Shown: positions 7,226-13,853 of the stretch, one piece after another | Numbering within the stretch: position 1 is the stretch's first letter | Layout: every line of letters begins with the position of its first letter | Assembly (NCBI GenBank): GCA_017613855.1 | Contig: JAGACY010000454.1 | Span: 1 to 13,853 of the forward strand | Reading direction: 5' to 3' | Length of the DNA stretch: 13,853 nucleotides | DNA from: Pseudomonadota bacterium | Lineage (GTDB): Bacteria > Myxococcota > Bradymonadia > UBA4248 | Made by a program: the position numbers and the translations under genes | Notes under the pieces: model-generated | What the model was told of the DNA's origin: nothing | Database searches by the model: none | Seen by the model: only the letters and a program-made list of their open reading frames with translations

Positions 7226-7255
7226 GTCATAAACCATTTCCGGGCAACGTGACAA
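7226..7255 (-). promoter_or_regulatory. Candidate promoter of the repeat lipoprotein gene
   Basis: On the minus strand, TTGTCA (7255-7250, five of six consensus matches) and TATGAC (7231-7226, four of six) are 18 bp apart, about 60 bp before the GTG start. A short inverted repeat (GATGG/CCATC, 7195-7208) lies in the leader. Moderate match only. Confidence 0.4.
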
Positions 7256-7266
7256 GTTTAAAATGT

Positions 7267-7294
7267 GTAATTCGCAATGCGCAATGCGCAATTG
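7267..7294. repeat. Heptamer array, GCAATGC family
   Basis: Four 7-bp units start at 7267, 7274, 7281 and 7288. The middle two are exact GCAATGC copies and the flanking ones are degenerate. It lies upstream of the repeat lipoprotein promoter. Confidence 0.75.
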
Positions 7295-7336
7295 AACCAA
7301 CTGCTCCCGAGTATGACTCTTAGGCTGGTTTCAAAT

Positions 7337-7350
7337 GGCAATGCGCAATG
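7337..7350. repeat. Two further GCAATG heptamers
   Basis: GGCAATG and CGCAATG lie head to tail about 45 bp after the larger array of the same family, near the 3' end of the pentapeptide-repeat gene. Confidence 0.45.
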
Positions 7351-7413
7351 AGAAGAAATCACGCTCCGTTGAACGCATTTTTTTGAGTAGTATTTGGGTA
7401 CACAGCGCTCAAT

Positions 7414-8748
7414 CTAACGCTGAACTCTGGGCAAAGAAACGCTCGACCAGGAAATCTGCGTTTTATTGTTCACTTTGCTGTCACCGGGCTCAAGTCGTGT
7501 CTGAAGCTGTGTCGTACGGTCATCGCTGCTGACGGGAATTAAGGCCTGAATATGATAAATATGCGAAGCAATTTCATCGAGCGTCTTTAGAATGTCAAAA
7601 TCTTCAAAATGCGCTCTGGCCTTGAAATTTTCATAAACATCCAGAATTGCTCTGGGATCCGTCTGCCAGGACTTTTTCCTTAAAACTGAAACAAATTTTT
7701 CGATTTCAGTGATATCCGAAGAGTAGAACGCAATCTGACTGTGATCCGAATTCTCGTTGGCAATTGAGAGAATTCGTAGGGCATTGTTCGGCTGCGTTGC
7801 AAGCGCCATGAGGATTTCAATGGCCGTCCGTTCGACATGATCGATGGAGAAGTTGAAATATACCCGAAGATTACAATCGCCTTCGCGGATAAAAGCCTGA
7901 ACATCCCTTGGCAGTGCTTCAAAATCGAGGATGATGGCACCTTTTCGCTGCCAATCCCGCAATAATTCTCTTGGCCATTGGGAACGTGCATAGGTTTGGC
8001 TTGTCAGACGGGAGGAAGAGAGTCTGGCCGTGGGAAGCACGTCTCTGGGGAGAAGTGTCCCGGAAAAGTTAGCCAAAAAGAAATCAGCACCGGTAAGCGT
8101 CGTATTGTCCAGATTTGCAAAGCTGAGATTAGCAGCCTGCATATTGACTCCCGTCATATTGGCGTTTTCAAGGTCTGCCGCTTCCAGTTGGCACCATGTC
8201 ATGATAGCCCAGTTAAGTCGTGTATCGGAGAGGTTGGTCCATGAACAATTGGCACCCGTAAGATTGGCATTCATCAGTGCCGCACCCGTAAGGTTGGCAC
8301 ATTCGAGATTGATGGATTCCATCTGAGCGGCCGTTGCATTAATACCGGTCATGATGGCTCCAAGGCAATCTGCATCATTCAGCTTTGTACGAATCATCAG
8401 GGCATTTGAGAAGTTGGCTGCACGTGCCGTAATCTTGTGCATATCAGCTCCCACAAGATCGGAACCGGATAATTTTGACCAACTTAAATCACTGCCTGTG
8501 AGATACGCCCGGGAGAGATTTGCACGTGTGAAGTCTGTTTTGGTCAGGTTTGAGTCTTTAAACTGACAGCCTGAACAGTTCGCTCCGATAAACGAAGAAC
8601 CACTGAAATCGCATTGGCTGAGTTCCATATCACTCAAATCCAGACCATCAAAACGACGTTCACGAAAATCACGCTCACCGGCAGTATATTCATCCTGCAA
8701 TGTTTTACGCGTCATTGCGGAAGAAATCTTTTGTCCAGCGCATTCCAT
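7414..8748 (-). CDS. Pentapeptide-repeat protein with extra C-terminal domain
   Basis: 444 residues from ATG at 8748. The ribosome site AAGGA is about 11 nt away and poor, and Met12 (MTRKTLQDEY) is a possible alternative start. Residues about 33-230 are nearly continuous A(D/N)Lxx-type pentapeptide repeats, such as ANLSRAYLTGSDLSW and ANLTGAALMNANLTGAN, which fold into a right-handed quadrilateral beta-helix. There is no signal peptide, so it is probably cytoplasmic. After the helix, about 250-405 is a non-repetitive region (WPRELLRDWQRKGAIILDF onward, then alternating strand- and helix-like stretches) that I do not recognise. The last 40 residues are polar and probably disordered. Pentapeptide proteins range from gyrase-protecting DNA mimics to scaffolds. 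This one lacks the strongly acidic face expected of a DNA mimic, and its role is unknown. Confidence 0.88.
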   Translation of the reverse strand: MECAGQKISSAMTRKTLQDEYTAGERDFRERRFDGLDLSDMELSQCDFSGSSFIGANCSGCQFKDSNLTKTDFTRANLSRAYLTGSDLSWSKLSGSDLVGADMHKITARAANFSNALMIRTKLNDADCLGAIMTGINATAAQMESINLECANLTGAALMNANLTGANCSWTNLSDTRLNWAIMTWCQLEAADLENANMTGVNMQAANLSFANLDNTTLTGADFFLANFSGTLLPRDVLPTARLSSSRLTSQTYARSQWPRELLRDWQRKGAIILDFEALPRDVQAFIREGDCNLRVYFNFSIDHVERTAIEILMALATQPNNALRILSIANENSDHSQIAFYSSDITEIEKFVSVLRKKSWQTDPRAILDVYENFKARAHFEDFDILKTLDEIASHIYHIQALIPVSSDDRTTQLQTRLEPGDSKVNNKTQISWSSVSLPRVQR

Positions 8749-8990
8749 AGTATTGAGGATCCTTAAGGAGTATGTTTATTTTTTAAGATTAATCTTGGTT
8801 GGGTAGTCTAATGACCCTACATACACCTACATCATTTCTCTAAAAATTTCAAGAATGAAGCACACTGATTTTCTCGTTGATAAAAGGTGACCATTCAACC
8901 CATTGCGCAGGTCAATTGAATTATTCACTTCCTTTTCCTTTAAGATCAAGAACCACGATTCTTTAGCCATAACCATGAGAATACTTAAAT

Positions 8991-9052
8991 CATTGCGCAT
9001 TGGGCATAGGGCATTTTATGAGTGAATACGTAATAGTGAATAACGAATAGTG
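8991..9052. repeat. Compound heptamer array, two families joined
   Basis: Four degenerate CATTGCG-type units (8991, 8998, 9005, 9012) run almost directly into a TGAATA-type array (9021-9052). The second half is the inverted near-copy of 1671-1702. Both families also occur separately elsewhere in the window. Confidence 0.75.
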
Positions 9053-9100
9053 CGAGTTAAGGGCAGATCCCCGGGTGAGTCGCAACCGTCGTGAAAAGGC

Positions 9101-9129
9101 TTGGTCATGGCATATCGCATATTCATAAT
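9101..9129 (+). promoter_or_regulatory. Tentative promoter of the propeller lipoprotein operon
   Basis: TTGGTC (9101-9106) and CATAAT (9124-9129, five of six matches) are 17 bp apart and about 85 bp upstream of the TTG start. The -35 is weak, so this is only a candidate. Confidence 0.25.
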
Positions 9130-9213
9130 GTACTTGAGAGAAAATCAAATTGTGTGTAGTGTGCAACGGATTTTGCGCCATGGAATGGTTGGGCGCGCGA
9201 TGGAGGTCTTGGT

Positions 9214-10452
9214 TTGAAAAGACATTTTCAGGCGATTGATGTTGTATCCATATCATTGTTAATGGCAGTTCTGATGCTTGCCGGATGTGCATCTGAACTT
9301 GTCGGAGATGCGAGTAATCTGGGGAAATTTGAAGATCCCACAGGGATAGCGATCCATCCCAATGGTCGGTATGCTTATGTGGCAGGATCCAACTTTGACC
9401 TGAATTATCGGGCGTCCGACGGTGGTGCTCTCTATGTCATCGATTTGGAAACCAATCAGATTTTGCCCTCTTCAAAGCGCATGGGGAGTTTTTCGGGCAA
9501 TGTTGTCCTTTCGACAGACGGACGTCACGGATATACGGTTACTCGCGAAGATGATGCACTCGTTTGGTTTGAAATTTCGGAGGATGGAAGCACCGTTTAT
9601 TGTCCAAAAGCAAAAGATTCAGATTCTCTGGCTAAATGCCGTATTATTCTGAATGACGATCCTACTCACATAGCGATTACCCGAAGTTTTCGTGAGACCA
9701 GAATCATCGATAGCAAAGGGGTAGAGCATACCAAACGTGTTAATTTTGATCTTCTCATGATCGCACAGCAACGAAATGCCAGAGTGACTGCCATGACGGT
9801 GATGGAAGACGGGGATGGAGAATTATCCTTTAGTCATGCGACGGCATCTTATGTCTACAGTGCCAGTGAGGTCTTGTGGCTTGGCGGAGAACGATTTGCA
9901 GTTACCGGCAGAGCGGCTCGCAATCTTTCCATTATTTCTCCTGCCATTGATGCGGAAGGAAATGTTTTGGGGCTCTATGCCAATCAAACCGTGACAATTC
10001 CATCCGGTGGAAGTGCTTATCAGGGACGCGGAATGGCGCTCGATCCGCTCAAGAAGAATCTTTACCTCCTCAATCAATACCCAAAATCGTTATTTAAAAT
10101 TGATGTGACCGGACTTGCCAAAAATGATCTTGCCACGGATAAGGCACAGGTCAGTCAGATGCTGCTGCTGCCTGCTGATATGCTCAAAATTGCCTGGATT
10201 GGCAGTGCAGAGGAAGGGGTACTCTATTTGACGAGCGTGGTTGACGACATGCTTTACATCGTCGATCCGAGGACCATGGAAATTATCAAAACCGTCGAAG
10301 TGGGCGATGGACCCTATGATTATTCGATTCAGGGGGATGCATTTTATATTGTCAACTTTATTGCATCGACCATTTCGAAATATGATATTTCGGATCCGCT
10401 CAATCCCGTTTTGCTTAATGAATACCTAAAAACAGCCGATACTGCTGAATGA
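9214..10452 (+). CDS. YVTN-like beta-propeller lipoprotein
   Basis: 412 residues. The start is TTG at 9214, with GGAGG 8 nt upstream. The signal peptide ends in a textbook lipobox, LAGC (Cys25), so the protein is probably anchored in the periplasm or on the cell surface. The mature part carries YVTN/YncE-type blades: DPTGIAIHPNGRYAYVAG (about 41-58), ALYVIDLETNQI, GNVVLSTDGRHGYTV, GRGMALDPLKKNLYLLN, GVLYLTSVVDDMLYIVDP and AFYIVNFIASTISKYDISDP near the end. About six or seven blades would give one complete propeller. Only a few Cys follow the lipid Cys. These propellers usually bind proteins or ligands rather than catalyse. The next gene starts 16 bp downstream, so the two are probably co-transcribed and may act together. 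Confidence 0.88.
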   Translation: MKRHFQAIDVVSISLLMAVLMLAGCASELVGDASNLGKFEDPTGIAIHPNGRYAYVAGSNFDLNYRASDGGALYVIDLETNQILPSSKRMGSFSGNVVLSTDGRHGYTVTREDDALVWFEISEDGSTVYCPKAKDSDSLAKCRIILNDDPTHIAITRSFRETRIIDSKGVEHTKRVNFDLLMIAQQRNARVTAMTVMEDGDGELSFSHATASYVYSASEVLWLGGERFAVTGRAARNLSIISPAIDAEGNVLGLYANQTVTIPSGGSAYQGRGMALDPLKKNLYLLNQYPKSLFKIDVTGLAKNDLATDKAQVSQMLLLPADMLKIAWIGSAEEGVLYLTSVVDDMLYIVDPRTMEIIKTVEVGDGPYDYSIQGDAFYIVNFIASTISKYDISDPLNPVLLNEYLKTADTAE

Positions 10453-10468
10453 TGGATAAGGATATTTC

Positions 10469-13024
10469 ATGACGAATCGTTCTTTGACACTTTGTTTGCT
10501 GAGTGTATCTGCAATTGTTTTTGCAGCATGCGATGACAGCAATACATCGACGCTGGCAGCCCTCAACATGCCCGGAGAAATGCAGCTCGTCGAGCGGTGT
10601 TCGGTCAATGGCAATCTTGTGGGATTGAATGAAACAGATTGTGCAGCTCAGGGCGGGAATTTTACACAGGCTGTTTATGCAGCCAATATCGGGACGGGAA
10701 CGCTTTCCTACATTCCCTATTATCCCCGCAAAAACGAATTTGAAGTCATCGACATTACCAGCTCTGTTCCTGGAGTAACCTCAATACCTGTCGGTGAGAT
10801 GCCTCAATCGCTTGCTGCAGATGAATTCGGTGCAATCGTTGTGCTCACAAGCACCATTCACAACGATATGTCGATTATTTCAGTCAATGATAATCGGGAA
10901 ATTGCGTTTCAGGAACTCGACAAGTCACCCAGCAAAGTCATCTATGCCAAACAGGATCATGCTTTTTATGTGTTTTTTCTCGACGGCACACTTCGACGGC
11001 TTCGCATCCAGTTGAACTGCGGACAAACCGAGAATTCCCTTCCTGCAACGTGTAAGCTGAGCAAGGATAATATCACCGTAACCTGGGAAAATGTCATAAC
11101 GATGGATGGCATTCCCGTGGATTATGTCGATCACCCGTCGTTGCCCGAAGGTTATGTTTCTTATCGGGATCGGCGCTATATCTCGGTACTTGGCTGGAAT
11201 GATACAGCGGGTGCCTGTATGGATGGTTCATCTCAGTATCCTTGTGAAATCGAACGACTGGGAGCCGGATTCGCCTGTGCCGATGGCATCGATAATAATA
11301 ATGATGGTTTGATGGATGCACAGGATCCAACCTGTTTTTATCCCTGGAGCTCTGAAGGCCTGGATGCCTCCAAAGAACAAGTCGGCTGGTTGGGCATCGG
11401 TGAATGCGGGGATGGCATCGACAACAATGGAGACTATTTTATTGATGCCCTCGATCCGGGATGCGTAGCGTCAAACGACGCCTCCGAAGAGGCTGGATTT
11501 CAGCCCATGACGCTTGGTACATGTGGCGATGGCACCGACAATGACGGGGACGGAGATTCGGATCGGGATGATATCAAATGCCGATGGCCCATTATGGACG
11601 AAGACAGTTCATCTGATGAAATGGCGCTTTCGAGTGGTTTGTGCCGAGATGGCATTGACAATGACGGCGATGGAAATGCCGATCTGGAAGATTTGGCATG
11701 CTACGGCAAAAATGGCTTCTCCGAAGTTGACCTGGCTTCCAATGGCCGTGGGGCAATCAGCATTGATCCCAAAGGCCGCTGGCTTTATGTGCTCGATCCA
11801 GTTGATTCTCAGCTGATTGTCATCGATCTGGCCACCGGAAATACCATCGATCGTTCGGGTTGGTACCCCAGACAACGTGTCGTCGGCATTCCGACTTCGC
11901 GTCTCGCTCTCGATGTGGCATCGGCAATCCGGACTGAAACCGAATACGAAAAAAATGGTCATAAAGTCGTCTCGGAACGCGCAGTCGCTTATGTGTCCTC
12001 GACGAATGGCTATGTGACCGAGTATCTCATCGGCCAAACCTATTCGCACTATTACAATGATGTTCTCGTCAATTCTATCGACGAACTCGCCATGCGAGTG
12101 ACAGATACTTCGGATGATGCAACGTATATCGGCGTCATTCGCTGCGTTGGCCGCATTTGTACCGATCAGGATTTGCCGGTCATCGATCTCAGAACGCGTC
12201 CCGCAGTCGGTTATTTCCCCAATTCATCCACGTTGAGCATGACGAATCCGGAAACAGGAGAGCCGCACTACGTCGTTTATGATACGATTATGGCATCCGA
12301 AACCTGGCGTCTGACCTACGAAGGCACGCTCGAACGCGAAACACGTTCGGATGGCTATTTCAGCCAGACCGGCGTTTTCCGGACCCACATTGATCTTTGT
12401 GCACTTGGGGCACAAAATGGCGATCATCTCGTACTGACACAACGAAACGTCAACACTTCCTTCCCGCAGTGTGTCTCTTTTTATGAAGATGCAGATGGAA
12501 ATCAGCCGATACTCGAATGGGAAATCGTCGATGTGGGGCCCAATTCGCTGCAGATTAAACCTATTGCGGAAGAAGGCTATGCTCAGAATTTACCTGCCCC
12601 GGAATGTTTCAGCAACGGACTTGAATTTGAAATTCGCGCTGCGCATCAGTGGATCCTGACAAGCAATTCGACTTTTGTAAACCGTCGCTATACAGCCGGC
12701 AGCCATTGCATCGATAATCCGCTTTATCCCTTTGGACAGACACGGTTCTCGATCCCTGCCGAAAGAACAAGTACGTATGATGCAGAAACGGCATTTTTCT
12801 CCATTCAAATGCCCAATAATGCTTCTACGCTTAAACGCGATGATGCGTTTGAATTTACGACCCGAACCGGACTTTCGACGCTGTCTGTCGGTATGGCAAG
12901 CGCACCTTCATCTATCATTCGGTTTACGACCGGTGACAGCCAATACCTGCTCATTTCGGACGCGAATGCGCATATTATTGCCATCTACAATATTGATGAC
13001 GAATCGATTGAAGATACTTTGTAG
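10469..13024 (+). CDS. Large propeller-type lipoprotein with four inserted C-x-D-G-x-D-N repeats
   Basis: 851 residues. The ATG has AAGGA 6 nt upstream. The signal peptide ends in VFAAC (Cys21). Propeller-like blades occupy the N-terminal part (AVYAANIGTGTLSYIPYY, about 68-85; QSLAADEFGAIVVLTSTI, 113-130). Residues 270-411 then hold four 20-residue repeats at 270-289, 313-332, 352-371 and 392-411, of form C-x-D-G-[IT]-D-N-x-x-D-x-x-x-D-x-x-D-x-x-C. They resemble the repeats of the minus-strand lipoprotein but lack its two inner Cys. Directly after them a canonical YVTN blade resumes (SIDPKGRWLYVLD, 431-443). The remaining 390 residues include more strand-rich sequence and several Cys, with a possible final blade near the C-terminus (YLLISDANAHIIAIYNID). 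The repeats are probably Ca-binding loops inserted into a surface propeller. Function unknown. Confidence 0.88.
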   Translation: MTNRSLTLCLLSVSAIVFAACDDSNTSTLAALNMPGEMQLVERCSVNGNLVGLNETDCAAQGGNFTQAVYAANIGTGTLSYIPYYPRKNEFEVIDITSSVPGVTSIPVGEMPQSLAADEFGAIVVLTSTIHNDMSIISVNDNREIAFQELDKSPSKVIYAKQDHAFYVFFLDGTLRRLRIQLNCGQTENSLPATCKLSKDNITVTWENVITMDGIPVDYVDHPSLPEGYVSYRDRRYISVLGWNDTAGACMDGSSQYPCEIERLGAGFACADGIDNNNDGLMDAQDPTCFYPWSSEGLDASKEQVGWLGIGECGDGIDNNGDYFIDALDPGCVASNDASEEAGFQPMTLGTCGDGTDNDGDGDSDRDDIKCRWPIMDEDSSSDEMALSSGLCRDGIDNDGDGNADLEDLACYGKNGFSEVDLASNGRGAISIDPKGRWLYVLDPVDSQLIVIDLATGNTIDRSGWYPRQRVVGIPTSRLALDVASAIRTETEYEKNGHKVVSERAVAYVSSTNGYVTEYLIGQTYSHYYNDVLVNSIDELAMRVTDTSDDATYIGVIRCVGRICTDQDLPVIDLRTRPAVGYFPNSSTLSMTNPETGEPHYVVYDTIMASETWRLTYEGTLERETRSDGYFSQTGVFRTHIDLCALGAQNGDHLVLTQRNVNTSFPQCVSFYEDADGNQPILEWEIVDVGPNSLQIKPIAEEGYAQNLPAPECFSNGLEFEIRAAHQWILTSNSTFVNRRYTAGSHCIDNPLYPFGQTRFSIPAERTSTYDAETAFFSIQMPNNASTLKRDDAFEFTTRTGLSTLSVGMASAPSSIIRFTTGDSQYLLISDANAHIIAIYNIDDESIEDTL
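11276..11701 (+). repeat. Four coding repeats of the large lipoprotein
   Basis: Four 60-bp coding units start at 11276, 11405, 11522 and 11642, encoding C-x-D-G-x-D-N repeats with linkers of 57-69 bp. The last two are the most alike (D-N-D-G-D-G core). Confidence 0.8.
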
Positions 13025-13031
13025 TCGCGCC

Positions 13032-13103
13032 GGCTATTGGGCTTCGCCCAATACGCCATGCGCACATCGCCTATGCCTTCGGCATACGGCGATGTTATTT
13101 TTT
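13032..13103 (+). terminator. Twin-hairpin intrinsic terminator of the lipoprotein operon
   Basis: Two stems follow the stop. The first is TATTGGGC/GCCCAATA (13035-13053) with a TTC loop. The second is CATCGCC-TATGCC / GGCATA-C-GGCGATG (13065-13094), again with a TTC loop and one bulged C. TTATTTTTT follows directly. The second hairpin is a strong terminator; the first may stabilise the 3' end. Confidence 0.88.
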
Positions 13104-13152
13104 AGCATTGCTGTACGATTGCAGAGCGTTTTGCAATAGATATTTACATTCA

Positions 13153-13253
13153 AGCTTATAGCTTATAGCTCTTAGCTTGCAGACGTTTGTTCGGTCTTGA
13201 TGGCAAAAGTCTGAAACTCAGGTAAATCCTTTTTCTACTATAAGCTATAAGCT
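13153..13253. repeat. Inverted pair of AGCTTAT heptamer arrays
   Basis: AGCTTATAGCTTATAG (13153-13168) and its exact reverse complement (13238-13253) face each other across 69 bp. Each arm is itself a tandem of 7-bp units (AGCTTAT and CTATAAG), and the left arm continues degenerately to 13180. The pair lies between the operon terminator and the biotinyl-type gene. Confidence 0.8.
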
Positions 13254-13314
13254 AAACATAACCCCATATCCACATTTGCTCAGCACAGCCTGGAATAATG
13301 CAAAGATCCTGAAG

Positions 13315-13818
13315 ATGACCTGCGATTCCAAAATCATCTATTCACCGGGAGTCGGCCGATTTTGGCCATCCTCCAATTGCAGTGATGCCGATGGGGGAAT
13401 CCGCATCGGATATCTCATCCGGCTCAATGAAAAACTCCCAATTGTCATCCCGAGTTTTCATGGTCATCTGGAATATCTCGCTGTATCCGGAGCTTTTGTT
13501 CATACCGGTACTCCCATCGCACAGCTGAGCAATGTTGACAATACATCGGTACCATCCAATCATGATGGTACAAACCTATCGATCGTTTCACCTGCGGACG
13601 GCTTCCTGACCTGTACAGATGAAACGGGCATCCCGCTTAAAAAAAATGGTGAAATACTTAAGCCCGGAGAAATCATTGCCATTCTCGAATTCATGAAAAT
13701 TCGCATGGATATTCTCTATGATGGTCCAAATGACGCCATGTTTGATCATTACGAAGGCGATCTTCACCGCAGTGTAAAAAAAGGCGAATGCATCGGTGTG
13801 TTAATGCGGAATGCGTAA
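13315..13818 (+). CDS. Small protein with two biotinyl/lipoyl-type domains
   Basis: 167 residues from ATG at 13315. An in-frame TTG at 13276 would add 13 residues; neither start has a good ribosome site. SPGVGRFWPS (10-19) recalls the APMVGTFYRSP start of biotin carboxyl carrier proteins, and VIPSFHGHLEYLAVSGAFVHTGTPIAQL (44-71) looks like the second half of such a domain. The attachment hairpin between them reads NEKLP (38-42), so the first domain is degenerate. A second domain (about 89-164) begins VSPADGFLT, has LKPGEIIAILEFMKIRM (115-131) with Lys128 in the position of the biotinyl or lipoyl lysine, and ends with KKGECIGVLM. The usual A-M-K-M is F-M-K-I here. It could be a biotin carrier of an acyl-CoA carboxylase or an unmodified relative. 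No carboxylase or biotin ligase gene is in the window. Confidence 0.72.
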   Translation: MTCDSKIIYSPGVGRFWPSSNCSDADGGIRIGYLIRLNEKLPIVIPSFHGHLEYLAVSGAFVHTGTPIAQLSNVDNTSVPSNHDGTNLSIVSPADGFLTCTDETGIPLKKNGEILKPGEIIAILEFMKIRMDILYDGPNDAMFDHYEGDLHRSVKKGECIGVLMRNA

Positions 13819-13838
13819 TGCGGAATGCGGTATGCGGA
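13804..13838. repeat. Five tandem ATGCGGA heptamers overlapping a gene end
   Basis: Units at 13804, 13811, 13818, 13825 and 13832 follow ATGCGGA; three are identical and two differ by one base. The array begins inside the biotinyl-type gene and supplies its last codons (M-R-N-A) and its TAA stop (13816-13818). Confidence 0.85.
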
Positions 13839-13853
13839 ATTGAGATGCAAAAC

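Larger units (their letters stand above)
8749..9213. other. 465-bp intergenic region between divergent genes
   Basis: No convincing gene is seen. It must hold the promoters of the pentapeptide gene (minus) and the lipoprotein operon (plus). It contains a 12-bp perfect palindrome, AAGATTAATCTT (8785-8796), close to the pentapeptide start and a possible operator, and a compound heptamer array at 8991-9052. The minus-strand frame across 8990-9292 is mostly repeat-derived and not gene-like. Confidence 0.6.

Noticed and set aside
7335..7532. Plus-strand frame of 65 codons
   Set aside because: It overlaps the 3' end of the pentapeptide gene antisense and starts in a heptamer repeat; no good ribosome site.
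8990..9292. Minus-strand frame of 100 codons between the divergent genes
   Set aside because: Its C-terminal part is translated heptamer repeat and its N-terminal part is antisense to the lipoprotein signal peptide.
13153..13253. Possible CRISPR array
   Set aside because: The repeats are 7-bp direct tandems without spacers of regular size, and no cas gene is present.

Overview
The window looks like a piece of chromosome from a moderate-GC member of the Myxococcota/Bradymonadia-type 'deltaproteobacteria'. This is inferred from lipoproteins carrying D-G-x-D-N-D Cys/Asp repeats, a TPR-linked Ser/Thr protein kinase, a pentapeptide-repeat protein and class A RNase P RNA. No gene here fixes the taxonomy. 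There is no phage, transposase or CRISPR signal.

Left part (1-4.6 kb). The 5' part of a TPR plus Ser/Thr kinase gene runs off the left edge on the minus strand. The RNase P RNA gene follows on the same strand. Transcribed away from rnpB is a very acidic protein with a Cys cluster. Its terminator and a pair of near-identical hairpins separate it from a convergent minus-strand group: an alpha/beta hydrolase, uridine kinase (udk) and a polytopic membrane protein. udk and the membrane gene overlap by ATGA.

Middle (5.7-9.2 kb, minus strand). A putative lipoprotein carries eight 20-26-residue C-x-D-G-x-D-N-D repeats and starts at GTG. A pentapeptide-repeat protein has an unrecognised C-terminal domain. 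The region between 8749 and 9213 has no convincing gene.

Right part (9.2-13.85 kb, plus strand). Two lipoproteins 16 bp apart form a probable operon. One is a YVTN-like beta-propeller starting at TTG. The other is a larger propeller-like protein with four C-x-D-G-x-D-N repeats inserted in its middle. A twin-hairpin terminator closes the operon. The last gene encodes a small protein with what look like two biotinyl/lipoyl-type domains.

The most striking non-coding signal is a set of short degenerate tandem repeats, all with a 7-bp period. At least four different heptamer families occur in the gaps between genes, some copies inverted relative to others. One array supplies the last codons and the stop of the final gene. 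Two sets of paired hairpins at gene ends are the second structural oddity. The repeat lipoproteins and propellers suggest a cell-surface, possibly calcium-binding, function, but this is inference.
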